A stretch of DNA of 64,000 nt from Sphingomonadaceae bacterium (lineage in GTDB: Bacteria > Pseudomonadota > Alphaproteobacteria > Sphingomonadales > Sphingomonadaceae), in contig RFPL01000013.1 of NCBI GenBank assembly GCA_009926135.1, positions 16,960 to 80,959 of the forward strand. Reading direction: 5' to 3'. The notes beneath the pieces were generated by a model. That model made no database searches. It saw nothing but the letters and a program-made list of their open reading frames with translations, and was not told the DNA's origin. Positions 17,510-27,465 of the stretch are shown in pieces. The position numbers and the translations under genes are program-made. The first letter of the stretch is position 1. Each line of letters starts with the position of its first letter.

Positions 17510-18949
17510 ATGGCCGCAAGCGGCGCCTTTCTGGCCCGCGCTTCGTGCGACGGGAACGATGTTCTGGCATCGGCGGACGAATTGCTGCTGCTGCTGCAAC
17601 AGCGGTGCGGCGGCGATGTTCCCGGACCTCTGGCCATTCCGGCGCTACGTGAACTGGTGCAGCGCGCCCGCACACTTGGCCTCAAGCTCGCGCGCAAGAT
17701 GGAAGCGACCGACGGGCAGGACATGATTACCGCCTGGGTTGAGGTTGAGCCCGACGCGGAAACCGGAGCTTGCACGATCAGCGTGGTCAATTGGCAGGCC
17801 GTGCCGCTGCCCGCCGAAGACCTTAGCGAGACTGCCCTGCGCCGGGTTGCCATCGACCGGACCGTGGCTGAACTGATTGCCGTGCTTGATGCCGGGCAGG
17901 GCCTGATCGCCGTCAATGCCGAGGCCGAGGACTTGGCCGAGGTCGCCGCAGCAATGCAGGATGGGGCGGGCAAGCCCTGGACGGATTTCATCGCGGTTGA
18001 GGGAAGCAGTCATCGCCAGCCGGTCCACTGGCGGCTGCTCGATGGCGCTGAAGTGCGGGTGCCGGGATCCGAGCGCAAGTGGCGCGCAACCTTGGTGCCC
18101 AAGACCGGGGTTGCTGGTGACATCCATGGCTTCGAGCTGTGTCTGACGTCTGACACCGTCCTGCCGGAACCCGAGCCATTACCGCGCGCGGTGCCAAGCG
18201 AAAGCCGGATGCCGAGCAACGAGCCTGGTCCGGTGGGCCGCGACATCGCCCCGGTGCTCCGCCAGCCGATTGCCCGGATCATCGCCAATGCCGAGACGAT
18301 CCGCACGCGCCTGGCCGGACCACTGGCCGAGGAATATGCCGCCTACGCCGCCGATATCGCCGCGGCCGGGCAGCACCTGCTTTCACTGGTCGAGGACCTC
18401 ACCGACCTTGAAGTCGTGGAGTCCGAGGATTTCAATACCGCCCCAGACCGGATTGACCTGGCCGATGTGGCACGCCGCGCCGCCGGTATCCTGGCCGTGC
18501 GGGCACAGGAACGCGGCATCACCATCGATGCGCCCAAGGCGGGCGAGCACTTGCCCGCCATCGCCGAATTCCGCCGGGTGCTGCAGGTCATGCTCAATCT
18601 GGTGGGTAATGCGATCCGCTATGCGCCCGACAATTCGCAGGTGTGGATCCGGCTCGAAGACGCTGGCGGCCGGGCCCGGCTGGTTGTGGCCGATCAGGGG
18701 CCGGGCCTCTCGGCCGAGCAACAGTCCCGGGTCTTCGAGAAGTTCGAGCGGCTGGGCCGCAGCAACGAGGATGGCGGCTCTGGTCTGGGCCTCTACATTT
18801 CGCGTCGGCTGGCCCGCGCGATGGGCGGTGACCTGACGATCGACAGTGCGCCGGGGCAGGGCGCCCGCTTCATCCTGGAAGTGCCGGCTGACCTGCTGGC
18901 GTTACGCCCGACGACGGCGCAGCAGCCAGAGTCCGACTGCGCCGAATAG
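17510..18949 (+). CDS. Histidine-kinase-like protein with substituted H-box
   Basis: A 479-residue soluble protein. Residues 1-215 form a sensor-like region (possible PAS fold around 115-215). A dimerisation region follows (244-300), then a complete HATPase_c domain: N box LNLVGNA (Asn363, Asn367), G1 box DQGPGL (395-400), F box FEKFERLG, G2 box GSGLGL (423-428). The H box that normally reads HELRTPL appears here as PVLRQPI: Pro248 replaces the phosphoacceptor His. ATP binding is therefore expected but canonical autophosphorylation is not. The end overlaps the convergent small membrane gene by 48 bp. Co-transcription with the upstream genes is likely (2-bp gap). Confidence 0.82.
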   Translation: MAASGAFLARASCDGNDVLASADELLLLLQQRCGGDVPGPLAIPALRELVQRARTLGLKLARKMEATDGQDMITAWVEVEPDAETGACTISVVNWQAVPLPAEDLSETALRRVAIDRTVAELIAVLDAGQGLIAVNAEAEDLAEVAAAMQDGAGKPWTDFIAVEGSSHRQPVHWRLLDGAEVRVPGSERKWRATLVPKTGVAGDIHGFELCLTSDTVLPEPEPLPRAVPSESRMPSNEPGPVGRDIAPVLRQPIARIIANAETIRTRLAGPLAEEYAAYAADIAAAGQHLLSLVEDLTDLEVVESEDFNTAPDRIDLADVARRAAGILAVRAQERGITIDAPKAGEHLPAIAEFRRVLQVMLNLVGNAIRYAPDNSQVWIRLEDAGGRARLVVADQGPGLSAEQQSRVFEKFERLGRSNEDGGSGLGLYISRRLARAMGGDLTIDSAPGQGARFILEVPADLLALRPTTAQQPESDCAE

Positions 18950-19105
18950 CGCAAGGACCGCGCCGTTCACGGCCCACTGGCGGTCAGCCAGCATGAAGCT
19001 GGAACTGGGCCACATGATGATGCCCAGGCCCTGACCAATCCAGAGCAGGCCCATGGCAATCGCCATGATCGCGATGATGCTCAGCAGAAAACGGATAGCG
19101 GCCAT
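18902..19105 (-). CDS. Small two-span membrane protein
   Basis: A 67-residue protein with two hydrophobic segments (FLLSIIAIMAIAMGLLWIGQGLGII and AVNGAVLALFGAVGLWLL) and a strongly basic C-terminus (RRRRA). This is a topology common in small inner-membrane proteins. A good ribosome site (GGGGGAG) precedes the ATG. It overlaps the 3' end of the kinase-like gene on the other strand by 48 bp. The function is unknown. Confidence 0.72.
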   Translation of the reverse strand: MAAIRFLLSIIAIMAIAMGLLWIGQGLGIIMWPSSSFMLADRQWAVNGAVLALFGAVGLWLLRRRRA

Positions 19106-19213
19106 GAAGAAACTCCCCCGGTTGGCGCCGTGATCGGCTGCCTATCGAAGGAGTTTCTGCTTAAAGTATGGCTTTGTCGAGCGGGACCTTGATCCAGGGT
19201 GCCCGCCGGCCAG

Positions 19214-20497
19214 TCAGCGCTTGTCGAGCGAGATGTAGTCGCGCTGCGTCGGGCCGGTGTAGAGCTGGCGAGGACGCCCGATCTTCTGGCCTGGATCGCT
19301 GATCATTTCGTTCCACTGCGCCACCCAGCCAACGGTGCGGGCCAGCGCGAACAGCGCAGTGAACATGGTGGTCGGGAAGCCGATCGCCGAGAGGATGATG
19401 CCCGAGTAGAAATCGACGTTCGGGAACAGCTTCTTCTCGATGAAATAGGGATCGTTGAGCGCAAGCTCTTCCAGCCGCATTGCGGTTTCGAACAGCGGAT
19501 CGGTGACCTTCAGCGCGTCGAACACTTCGCGCACGGTCTTCTGCATCACGGTCGCGCGCGGGTCGTAGTTCTTGTAGACGCGGTGACCGAAGCCCATCAG
19601 GCGGAACGGATCGTTCTTGTCCTTGGCGCGCTCGATGTAGTGCGGAATCTTGTCGGGCGTGCCGATTTCCTTGAGCATGTTGAGCGCGGCTTCGTTCGCG
19701 CCGCCATGCGCCGGGCCCCACAGGCAGGCGATCCCCGCCGCGATGCAGGCAAACGGGTTGGCACCCGAAGAACCGGCGAGACGCACGGTGCTGGTCGAGG
19801 CGTTCTGTTCGTGGTCGGCGTGGAGGATGAAAATCCGGTCCATCGCGCGTTCCACCGCCGGGATCACTTCGTATTCCTCAGCCGGGACGCCGAAGGTCAT
19901 CTTCAGGAAGTTCCCAGTGTAGGACAGGTTGTTGTCAGGGTAGATGAATGGCTGGCCGACCGAATACTTGTAAGCCATCGCCGCGATCGTCGGCATCTTG
20001 GCGATCAGGCGGTGGCTGGCGATCTTGCGCTGCAGCGGATCGGAAATGTCGGTGCTGTCATGGTAGAAGGCCGAAAGCGCGCCGACCACGCCGCACATGA
20101 TTGCCATCGGGTGCGCATCGCGGCGGAATCCGCGATAGAAGGTGGCCAGCTGTTCGTGCAGCATGGTGTGGCGCGTGATGGTGCGGCTGAAATCGCCCAG
20201 CTCGGCCTGGCTCGGCAGTTCGCCGTTGAGCAGCAGGTAGCTGACTTCCATGAAGCTGGAATGCTCGGCCAGCTGGCCGATCGGGTAACCGCGATGCAGC
20301 AGCACGCCTTCATCGCCATCGATGTAGGTCAGGGCGCTTTCGCAGCTCGCCGTACTGGTAAAGCCCGGATCGAAGGTGAACATGCCCGTCTGGGCATAGA
20401 GCTTGCGGATATCGATCACGTCCGGACCGACGCTGCCCGACAGCACCGGATAATCGAAATCCTGGCCGTTCGCGTTCAGTTTCACCTGGTTGCCCAC
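19214..20497 (-). CDS. gltA: Citrate synthase
   Basis: Condenses acetyl-CoA and oxaloacetate into citrate, the entry step of the TCA cycle. The 427-residue length matches the type II (NADH-sensitive, hexameric) enzymes. The active-site motifs are GPAHGGAN and [14 protein letters not shown], each with a catalytic His. A GTG start at 20497 has AAGGAG 8 nt upstream (20506-20511); longer in-frame extensions run into gltX and look non-coding. It lies 13 bp after gltX on the same strand, so the two are probably co-transcribed. Confidence 0.97.
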   Translation of the reverse strand: MGNQVKLNANGQDFDYPVLSGSVGPDVIDIRKLYAQTGMFTFDPGFTSTASCESALTYIDGDEGVLLHRGYPIGQLAEHSSFMEVSYLLLNGELPSQAELGDFSRTITRHTMLHEQLATFYRGFRRDAHPMAIMCGVVGALSAFYHDSTDISDPLQRKIASHRLIAKMPTIAAMAYKYSVGQPFIYPDNNLSYTGNFLKMTFGVPAEEYEVIPAVERAMDRIFILHADHEQNASTSTVRLAGSSGANPFACIAAGIACLWGPAHGGANEAALNMLKEIGTPDKIPHYIERAKDKNDPFRLMGFGHRVYKNYDPRATVMQKTVREVFDALKVTDPLFETAMRLEELALNDPYFIEKKLFPNVDFYSGIILSAIGFPTTMFTALFALARTVGWVAQWNEMISDPGQKIGRPRQLYTGPTQRDYISLDKR

Positions 20498-20510
20498 CTG
20501 TCTTGCTCCT

Positions 20511-21953
20511 TCAATCCTGCGCCGCACCGGCCGGAACCGCCTGGGCGGCAATCCGCGCCAGACTCTCGTCCCGACCAAGCAGAACCAATACGTCGAATAT
20601 ACCCGGGGAGGTTGTCTGGCCCGTTAGCGCGGCCCTAAGGGGTTGCGCAAGCTTTCCGAGACCGAGGCCAAGCTCTTCCGCCATCGCCTTGAGACTGGCC
20701 TCGAGGCTTTCCAGAGTCCAGTCGTTTTGCGCTGTGATCCGGGCTGCTACCTGCCCCAGCAGTGCGCGGGCATCGTCGGTCAGCAAGGCCGCGGCCTTGT
20801 CCTCGATCGTCAGCGGGCGCTGGGCGAACAGGAACGCGGCATTGGCGGCCAGCTCGTTCAGGTCCTTGGCGCGGACCTTCAGGACCGGCATCGCCCGTGC
20901 GAGCAGGTCTTCGTCGATCGGACCGGCCATACGCGGGGCGACCAGCGTGGCCAGGCGGGCATCGTCAGCCTCGCGCAGGTAGTGGCCATTCAGGTTCAGC
21001 AGCTTGGCGAGGTCGAAGCGGGACGGGCTCTTGCCAACATGGGCAATGTCGAACCATTCGACCGCCTGGTCGCGGCTGATGATTTCTTCGTCGCCGTGGC
21101 CCCAGCCCAGCCGCAGCAGGTAATTGAACATCGCCTCGGGCAGCACGCCCAGCTCGTCACGATAGGCATCGACGCCCAGCGCACCATGACGCTTTGACAG
21201 CTTGGCACCGTCATGTCCGTGGATCAGCGGTACGTGGGCATAGACCGGTTCGGGCCAGCCCATGTGGCGGATGATCGCGAGCTGGCGGAAGGCGTTGTTA
21301 AGGTGGTCATCGCCGCGGATCACATGGGTCACGCCCATGTCGTGATCGTCCACCACCACGGCCAGCATGTAGGTTGGCGTGCCGTCGGAACGCAGCAGGA
21401 CGAAATCATCGAGCTCGGCGTTGTTCACCGTGACCTGGCCCTGCACCTGATCCTCGATCACCGTTTCGCCCTCGCGCGGAGCCTTGATCCGCACGACGAA
21501 GGGCTGATCGGCCGGTGCGCTGGCGGGATCGGCATCGCGCCATTCGCTGTCGATCCGGAAGGTGCGGCGTTCGGCCTGGGCGGCTTCGCGGCGGGCAGCC
21601 AGCTCTTCCTGGGTCAGGTAGCAGCGATAGGCATGGCCGGCAGCGAGCAACTGGTGCGCGACTTCGGCGTGGCGATCGGAGCGGGCGAACTGGAAGGTGG
21701 CGGGTTCGTCGCCAGCAAGGCCCAGCCACTCGAGCCCGTCGAAGATCGCGGCAATGGCCGGTTCGGTCGACCGCGCGCGGTCGGTGTCCTCGATCCGCAG
21801 CAGATAGGTGCCGCCATGGTGGCGGGCATAGAGCCAGTTGAACAGCGCGGTGCGCGCGCCGCCAATGTGCAGATAACCAGTCGGGGAGGGGGCAAAGCGG
21901 GTAACGACCGGACGACCGGCCGCATTTTCGCTGGTTGCTCCGCCACTTGCCAT
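20511..21953 (-). CDS. gltX: Glutamate--tRNA ligase
   Basis: Charges tRNA-Glu (class I aminoacyl-tRNA synthetase). The HIGH-type motif is [14 protein letters not shown] near the N-terminus and the KMSKS-type motif is GAKLSKRHG. Length is about 480 residues, normal for bacterial GltX. The start used is ATG 21953 (MASGG...), with GGAA 6 nt upstream; ATG 21965 (MEPVMASGG) is an alternative. It is divergent from comEC with fewer than 30 bp between them, so promoters probably lie inside one of the coding starts. Confidence 0.96.
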   Translation of the reverse strand: MASGGATSENAAGRPVVTRFAPSPTGYLHIGGARTALFNWLYARHHGGTYLLRIEDTDRARSTEPAIAAIFDGLEWLGLAGDEPATFQFARSDRHAEVAHQLLAAGHAYRCYLTQEELAARREAAQAERRTFRIDSEWRDADPASAPADQPFVVRIKAPREGETVIEDQVQGQVTVNNAELDDFVLLRSDGTPTYMLAVVVDDHDMGVTHVIRGDDHLNNAFRQLAIIRHMGWPEPVYAHVPLIHGHDGAKLSKRHGALGVDAYRDELGVLPEAMFNYLLRLGWGHGDEEIISRDQAVEWFDIAHVGKSPSRFDLAKLLNLNGHYLREADDARLATLVAPRMAGPIDEDLLARAMPVLKVRAKDLNELAANAAFLFAQRPLTIEDKAAALLTDDARALLGQVAARITAQNDWTLESLEASLKAMAEELGLGLGKLAQPLRAALTGQTTSPGIFDVLVLLGRDESLARIAAQAVPAGAAQD

Positions 21954-21981
21954 TACCGGTTCCATCCTGTCTTGTCCCGGC

Positions 21982-24192
21982 ATGGCCCATGAAGCCTTGC
22001 CCGATGTGCCGTTTGACAACGCCCCCGCTGGGGGCGCTGCAGTGCAGCATGGCCCTTGGCGCAAGCGCGCGAACTTGGCAAGCGGACTTAGCGTCATCGA
22101 AGCCTTCCTGGCCAAGGCCGGATTTGCCCGCGCACCGTGGCTGGTCGTGGGCTTTGCCGCCGGGATCGGCGGCTGGTTTGCGCTGCCCTCGGCAGGGTGG
22201 TGGACCGCCTTGATGCTGGCGTGCGGCGGCGTGGCAGTGGGGGCCATGCTCTTGCTGCGTGAGGAAGGGTCGTTTCCGTTCCTGCGCCAGGCGCTGGCTG
22301 CACTGGCAATCGCCATGGCGCTGGGCTGCGGGCATGTCTGGGTCAAATCCAGCCTTGTCGGTGCGCCGCCGATCGTCCGGCCGCAAGCGGCGGAACTGGC
22401 CGGCACGGTGCTGTCCCGGCAGGAGCAGCCTGCGGAAGGCCGAGTGCGGCTGCTGCTGGCGACGCGGGAGCCAGTGAGCGGACGGGCGATCAAGGTGCGA
22501 ATCAATGTTCCCGTGGCGCTCGACCGGGCCGAACTGCGTCCCGGTGCCGCGGTCCGACTGCGGGCCCGGCTCGTGCCGCCAGCGCCGCCAATGCTGCCGG
22601 GAGGCTATGATTTCGCGCGGGCCGCCTGGTTCCAGGGGATCGCGGCGACCGGATCGGCGCTGGGCGCTGTTACCGTGGTGCGCGCGGGACCATCCGGCGG
22701 CGGGCTGGAGGGCATCCAGCGCGCCCTCTCGGCCCATGTCCGCGCGCAACTGCCCGGCTCGGCTGGCGCGATTGCGGCGGCCTATGCCAGCGGCGACCGC
22801 GGTGCGATCTCGGAGGCGGACGAGGAAGCCATGCGCAATTCGGGGCTGGCTCACCTGCTTTCGATCAGCGGCCTCCACGTCAGCGCGGTGATTGCCGCAG
22901 TCTATGTCGTGGTGCTCAAGCTGGGCGCGCTCTGGCCCTGGCTGGCGCTGCGGGTGCGCTTGCCGCTGGCGGCAGCGGCGGGCGGGGCGCTGGCGGGGAT
23001 CGGCTACACTCTGCTGACCGGGGCCGAGGTGCCAACGGTGCGATCCTGCATTGCCGCATTGCTGGTCCTGGCAGCGCTGGCGCTGGGGCGCGAGGCATTG
23101 TCACTGCGGATGATCGCGGTGGCGGCCTTTGTCGTTCTGCTGTTCTGGCCAGACGCGCTTGTCGGACCAAGCTTCCAGATGAGCTTTGCCGCAGTGATCG
23201 CCATCGTTGCGCTGCACGGTACTGCACCGATCCAGTCCTTCCTGGCCCCGCGCGAGGAAGGTTGGCCGGTGCGGGCTGCACGCAATCTTGCCATGCTGCT
23301 GCTGACCGGCGTGGTGATCGAACTGGCCTTGATGCCAATTGGCCTGTTCCACTTTCACCAGTCGGGGGCTTACGGTGCCCTGGCCAATGTCATCGCGATC
23401 CCGTTGACCACCTTTGTGTCGATGCCGCTGATCGCGCTGGCCTTGCTGCTCGATTCGGCCGGGCTGGGCGCGCCAGTGTGGTGGCTGGCCGGCCAGTCGC
23501 TCGATGCGCTGCTGGCAATCGCGCACTTCACCGCCAGCCAGCCGGGCGCGGTTTCGACCATGCCGGCGATGGGGCGGGGGGCCTTCATGCTGTTCGCCGC
23601 GGGAGGGCTGTGGCTGGCGCTGTGGCAGGGCCGGGTACGACTGTGGGGACTGGCGCCCGCCGGCCTCGGCGCATTGTTACTGGTAACGCTGACGCCGCCC
23701 GACTTGCTGGTATCCGGCGACGGGCGCCATGTCGGGTTAACGGGAGAGGTTCCCGGTGAACTGTTGGTCCTGCGCGCAGGGGGCGAGGGCTTTGCCCGCG
23801 ACACGCTGCTGGAGCTGGCCGGGATGAGCGGCACCCCGCGCAGTCTCGATCAATGGCCGGGTGCGCGGTGCAATGCCGATCTGTGCATGGTCCAGATCCA
23901 CCGGGGTGATCGCGACTGGCACGTGCTGATGACACGCACCCGCGACCGGCTGCCCGAGCGTGAATTGGCGGCGGCTTGCGAGCGAGTGGATCTGGTGATT
24001 TCGGACCGCTGGCTGCCGCGCTCCTGCCGCCCGAAATGGCTCAAGGCGGACCGGCGCTATCTGGAGCGGAGCGGGGGGCTGGCGATCAATCTGGAAAAAC
24101 GCGAAGTGGTCAGCGTGGCTGATAGCCAAGGCGACCACGGCTGGTGGACCGGGCCGGAACCGTATCGGCCCTGGCCCAAATCCAGGCCTTAG
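21982..24192 (+). CDS. comEC: ComEC/Rec2 family DNA-uptake channel
   Basis: ComEC forms the inner-membrane channel for single-stranded DNA in natural transformation. The 736-residue protein has an N-terminal membrane pair, a soluble OB-like region (about 110-250) and the polytopic Competence domain ([21 protein letters not shown] onward). The C-terminal soluble tail lacks the metal-binding HxHxDH motif of the beta-lactamase-like nuclease domain present in Firmicutes ComEC. Whether the first 35-40 residues are translated is uncertain. Its end overlaps lexA by 4 bp in convergent orientation. Confidence 0.88.
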   Translation: MAHEALPDVPFDNAPAGGAAVQHGPWRKRANLASGLSVIEAFLAKAGFARAPWLVVGFAAGIGGWFALPSAGWWTALMLACGGVAVGAMLLLREEGSFPFLRQALAALAIAMALGCGHVWVKSSLVGAPPIVRPQAAELAGTVLSRQEQPAEGRVRLLLATREPVSGRAIKVRINVPVALDRAELRPGAAVRLRARLVPPAPPMLPGGYDFARAAWFQGIAATGSALGAVTVVRAGPSGGGLEGIQRALSAHVRAQLPGSAGAIAAAYASGDRGAISEADEEAMRNSGLAHLLSISGLHVSAVIAAVYVVVLKLGALWPWLALRVRLPLAAAAGGALAGIGYTLLTGAEVPTVRSCIAALLVLAALALGREALSLRMIAVAAFVVLLFWPDALVGPSFQMSFAAVIAIVALHGTAPIQSFLAPREEGWPVRAARNLAMLLLTGVVIELALMPIGLFHFHQSGAYGALANVIAIPLTTFVSMPLIALALLLDSAGLGAPVWWLAGQSLDALLAIAHFTASQPGAVSTMPAMGRGAFMLFAAGGLWLALWQGRVRLWGLAPAGLGALLLVTLTPPDLLVSGDGRHVGLTGEVPGELLVLRAGGEGFARDTLLELAGMSGTPRSLDQWPGARCNADLCMVQIHRGDRDWHVLMTRTRDRLPERELAAACERVDLVISDRWLPRSCRPKWLKADRRYLERSGGLAINLEKREVVSVADSQGDHGWWTGPEPYRPWPKSRP

Positions 24193-24878
24193 TGATACCG
24201 GCGGAGCAGGCCCGCGAGCTTGCCTTGAACCAGCACTTCGCCAGCGCGGTAGATCTGCGGTTCGTAAGCTGCATTGGCCGGATCGAGCCGGATCATGCCG
24301 TTGTCGCGGTGCAGGTACTTGAGAGTCGCTTCCTCACCGCGGACCAGCGCGACGACAATCTCTCCGTCGCGGGCGGTGTCGGTCTTGCGGATCAGGGCGT
24401 AGTCGCCGTCGAAGATGCCGGCTTCGATCATCGAATCGCCGGAAACCTCCAGCGCATAATGCTCACCCGCGCCGAGCAGGGCGGCGGGCACCGGCAGCAT
24501 CGCGCTGGTCTCCATCGCTTCGATCGGCACACCCGCGGCGATGCGGCCGTGCAGCGGAATCTCGATGACATCGTTGGCCGGGGCAGGCTTGGCTTCGGGC
24601 GGACGGATCACCGCGGCGGCGGGCGTGTTGGAATTCGCAGCGCGCGGTGCCTTGGTGACGACGTCCTCAGGCTGCTTGAGCACTTCCAGCGCGCGGGCGC
24701 GGTTAGGAAGCCGCCGGATGAACCCGCGTTCCTCAAGCGCCGAGATCAGGCGGTGCACGCCCGACTTCGACTTGAGGTCCAGCGCTTCCTTCATTTCCTC
24801 AAACGAGGGTGAGACGCCTGTCTCTTCAAGCTTTACCTGGATGAACCGGATCAGTTCATGCTGCTTGCGGGTCAGCAT
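24189..24878 (-). CDS. lexA: SOS response repressor LexA
   Basis: LexA represses DNA-damage genes and self-cleaves on RecA filaments. The 229-residue protein has an N-terminal winged helix ([29 protein letters not shown]), a linker, and an S24 peptidase domain with cleavage site Ala115-Gly116 (RIAAGVP), nucleophile Ser149 (SGDSM) and general base Lys187 (ATLKYL). It is downstream of moeA on the same strand. Two GTTC-N7-GTTC boxes lie 40-72 bp upstream, so it is almost certainly autoregulated. Confidence 0.97.
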   Translation of the reverse strand: MLTRKQHELIRFIQVKLEETGVSPSFEEMKEALDLKSKSGVHRLISALEERGFIRRLPNRARALEVLKQPEDVVTKAPRAANSNTPAAAVIRPPEAKPAPANDVIEIPLHGRIAAGVPIEAMETSAMLPVPAALLGAGEHYALEVSGDSMIEAGIFDGDYALIRKTDTARDGEIVVALVRGEEATLKYLHRDNGMIRLDPANAAYEPQIYRAGEVLVQGKLAGLLRRYH

Positions 24879-24917
24879 CGCCTCAAACCTCCCATTCGCG
24901 GCCGGGAGAACACCAGT

Positions 24918-24932
24918 GTTCCCGTGCCGTTC
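24918..24932 (+). promoter_or_regulatory. SOS box (LexA operator) 1 of lexA
   Basis: GTTCCCGTGCCGTTC on the plus strand is a perfect GTTC-N7-GTTC, the alphaproteobacterial LexA operator. It lies 40-54 bp upstream of the lexA start. Confidence 0.85.
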
Positions 24933-24935
24933 AGT

Positions 24936-24950
24936 GAACGAATGCGGAAC
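24936..24950 (-). promoter_or_regulatory. SOS box (LexA operator) 2 of lexA
   Basis: On the minus strand this reads GTTCCGCATTCGTTC, a second perfect GTTC-N7-GTTC. It faces box 1 head to head with only 3 bp between the two. Confidence 0.85.
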
Positions 24951-24974
24951 AGTTAAGCAACATTAATTCGGCAG

Positions 24975-26177
24975 TCAAGCAATTCCGCCATTTTCGAGCG
25001 GATAGACCGAAACGACCGTTCCAGTTGGCAGTATCGGGCTTCCGGCGGCTCGGTCGATCAGGCAATTGCTCCCCGCCAGCGCGGCCAGCGCGCCGCTGTC
25101 CTGGCCGAAGGACGGCGATACATCGCTGCCGTCGAGGACGCCGCGCAGGAATTCGCGCCGGTCGCCACCCGCCGCCAGATCGGCGGCCAGGATGGCGCTG
25201 AGCCGGACCGGGAGGGGGTTTGCTGCCCCCGAAAGCTGACGCAGCATCGGCAACAGGAACAGCCAGGCGGTAACGAAGCTCGAAACCGGATTGCCGGGCA
25301 GGCCCAGAATGATCTGCCGTCCGCGCCGCGCCACCAGCAAGGGTTTGCCGGGCTTGATCGCCACCTTCCAGAAGTCGAGTTCCGCGCCCCAGGCCTGCAG
25401 CGCCGGGATCACCAGATCGTGATCGCCCACCGAAGCGCCGCCGCTCGTGATGATCAGATCGGCATCCGCTGATGCATCCAGCGCTGCAATCAGCGCGTCG
25501 ATTCGGTCCGGCACCGGTCCGCGCCGGATCACGGTGCAGGCGTGGCTGGCGACCAGCGCCGCCAGCATCGCCCCGTTGCTGGCCGGAACCTGGTGCGCCG
25601 CGCAATCGGCTGGATCGGCGGCCAGTTCGTCGCCGCTGTCGATGATCGTCAGCCGCGGCACCCGGCGGACGGCGACATGGCGGTGCCCGGCCGTGAGGGC
25701 GAGGGCGACATGGGCCGGACCCAGCCGAGTGCCGCGTTCTGCCAGTACCGTTCCCTCGGCAAAGTCTGACCCGGGGCGGCGGATATGCCTGCCGGGCATT
25801 CCGGGGCCATCACCTGTCAGGATCAGGCGGTCGCCGTCACGCGCGACATCTTCCTGCAAGACCACGGTACCAGCCCCGTCTGGCAGTACCGCCCCGGTGG
25901 AAATCCGCACGGCCTGTCCTGGAGCGACGAAACCGGCAAAGGGGTGACCGGCGGCGCTCTCTCCGATCACTTGCCAGGGGCCAATGAGGTCGGTTTCGGT
26001 CACGGCATAGCCATCCATGGCCGAGAGTGCGCAGCCCGGCTGGGTCCGGGCGGCAACCAGCGGCTCGGCCAGCCAGCGTCCGAGCGCCGACGGTGGATCG
26101 ACCCGTTCCAGCGGCAGCGGCTCAGCCAGGGCAAGCAGCCTCGCCTGGGCCTCTTCCAGCGGCAGCGGCGCGGCCAT
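24975..26177 (-). CDS. moeA: Molybdopterin molybdenumtransferase MoeA
   Basis: MoeA inserts molybdate into adenylylated molybdopterin during Moco biosynthesis, cytoplasmic. The 400-residue product has the MoeA N-terminal motif CALSAMDGYAV and the MoCF-binding domain with ITSGGASVGDHD and GLPGNPVSS. The ATG at 26177 overlaps the moaC stop (TGATG). It follows moaC in the trpGDC-moaC-moeA-lexA run. Confidence 0.96.
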   Translation of the reverse strand: MAAPLPLEEAQARLLALAEPLPLERVDPPSALGRWLAEPLVAARTQPGCALSAMDGYAVTETDLIGPWQVIGESAAGHPFAGFVAPGQAVRISTGAVLPDGAGTVVLQEDVARDGDRLILTGDGPGMPGRHIRRPGSDFAEGTVLAERGTRLGPAHVALALTAGHRHVAVRRVPRLTIIDSGDELAADPADCAAHQVPASNGAMLAALVASHACTVIRRGPVPDRIDALIAALDASADADLIITSGGASVGDHDLVIPALQAWGAELDFWKVAIKPGKPLLVARRGRQIILGLPGNPVSSFVTAWLFLLPMLRQLSGAANPLPVRLSAILAADLAAGGDRREFLRGVLDGSDVSPSFGQDSGALAALAGSNCLIDRAAGSPILPTGTVVSVYPLENGGIA

Positions 26178-26650
26178 CACGCGCCGGCCGTCCAGTCGCC
26201 CGACTTGCCGCCGCGCTTCTCCAGCAGCCGCACGCCGCCGATCACCATGCCCTTGTCGAGCGCCTTTGCCATGTCGTAGATTGTCAACAGCGCCACGGAA
26301 GTCGCTGTAAGGGCTTCCATTTCCACGCCAGTCTGGCCGGACAACCGGGCCAGTGCCGTTACCCGCACACCATCAGCTTCGAATTCGAAATCCACCGAGA
26401 CCTTGGACAATGCCAGCGGATGGCACAGCGGGATCAGTTCGCTGGTCTTCTTGGCAGCCATGATCCCGGCAATCCGGGCGGTGGCAAGGACATCGCCCTT
26501 CTTCACCGCGCCGGCGCGGATCGCGGCCAGCGCTTCGGCTGACATGGTGATCCGCCCTTCGGCCACGGCTTCGCGGACAGTGGCCGGCTTGGCCGATACG
26601 TCGACCATCGCGGCGTTGCCGGCATCATCGAGGTGGGTAAGCTTCGTCAT
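26177..26650 (-). CDS. moaC: Cyclic pyranopterin monophosphate synthase MoaC
   Basis: MoaC converts 3',8-cyclo-dihydro-GTP into cyclic pyranopterin monophosphate in Moco synthesis. The 157-residue protein begins [21 protein letters not shown]. It contains the conserved [24 protein letters not shown] and GVEMEALTA blocks. The start at 26650 gives the normal family length; a longer frame into trpC is spurious. Stop overlaps moeA by one base. Confidence 0.97.
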   Translation of the reverse strand: MTKLTHLDDAGNAAMVDVSAKPATVREAVAEGRITMSAEALAAIRAGAVKKGDVLATARIAGIMAAKKTSELIPLCHPLALSKVSVDFEFEADGVRVTALARLSGQTGVEMEALTATSVALLTIYDMAKALDKGMVIGGVRLLEKRGGKSGDWTAGA

Positions 26651-26688
26651 GCGCGCAGTCTTGTCAGAAAGCGCAGGGCAGGGCCAGC

Positions 26689-27465
26689 CTATCCAAATAG
26701 CAGGGTGCGTGTGGCGGCCTCGACATCGGCTTGCCGCATCAGGCTTTCGCCGACCAGGAACGTGCGGACATTGCTGGCGGCCATGAGCTGGCAATCGGCA
26801 TGGCTGCCGATCCCGCTTTCGCAGACCAGCAGGACGTCGGCCGGGACCATTGCCGCGAGCCGCTCGGTCGTGGCGAGATCAACCTCGAAGGTCTTGAGGT
26901 TACGGTTGTTAACCCCCACCAACTTCGAGCTGAGGTACTTGAGCGCACGCTCCATCTCTGCCTCGTCATGGACCTCTACCAGCACATCGAGGCCCTGTTC
27001 GCGCGCCGCTGCCTCGATCTCGGCCATTGCCGCGTCTTCCAGCGCCGCGACGATGATCAGGATCGCGTCAGCCCCCATCGCCTGCGCCTCGGCGCATTGC
27101 CAAGGATCGACCATGAAGTCCTTGCGGATCACAGGCAGGTCGCAAGCCGCGCGGGCTGCGATCAGGTAATCCTCATGCCCCTGGAAGTAGGGCGCATCGG
27201 TCAGCACCGAGAGGCAGGCCGCGCCGCCGGCCTGATAGGCGCGGGCATGGGCCGCCGGATCGAAGTCGGCGCGGATCAGGCCCTTGGAGGGGCTGGCCTT
27301 CTTGATCTCGGCAATCAGGGCAAAGCCCTCGGCCGCCTTGGCGCGCAGGGCAGCCTCAAACCCGCGCACCGGGGTGGGCGCGGGCCAGTGGCCCAGCCCC
27401 TGCGGCTTGCGGGCGGCCACTTCCACCCGCTTGGTGGCGCAGATTTCAGCGAGCTTGTCAGTCAT
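26689..27465 (-). CDS. trpC: Indole-3-glycerol phosphate synthase TrpC
   Basis: Closes the indole ring in tryptophan biosynthesis, a TIM-barrel enzyme. The 258-residue protein has [15 protein letters not shown] (catalytic Lys), VIRKDFMVD (catalytic Lys) and [16 protein letters not shown]. The ATG at 27465 overlaps the trpD stop (ATGA), so translation is coupled. It is monofunctional, with no TrpF fusion. Confidence 0.97.
   Translation of the reverse strand: MTDKLAEICATKRVEVAARKPQGLGHWPAPTPVRGFEAALRAKAAEGFALIAEIKKASPSKGLIRADFDPAAHARAYQAGGAACLSVLTDAPYFQGHEDYLIAARAACDLPVIRKDFMVDPWQCAEAQAMGADAILIIVAALEDAAMAEIEAAAREQGLDVLVEVHDEAEMERALKYLSSKLVGVNNRNLKTFEVDLATTERLAAMVPADVLLVCESGIGSHADCQLMAASNVRTFLVGESLMRQADVEAATRTLLFG

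Noticed and set aside
19199..20638. Plus-strand frame of 479 codons opposite gltA
   Set aside because: Antisense of citrate synthase with no domain of its own.
22021..22035. GCCCCC-GCT-GGGGGC hairpin near the comEC start considered as a terminator
   Set aside because: It has no U-tract and lies within the probable N-terminal coding region of comEC.
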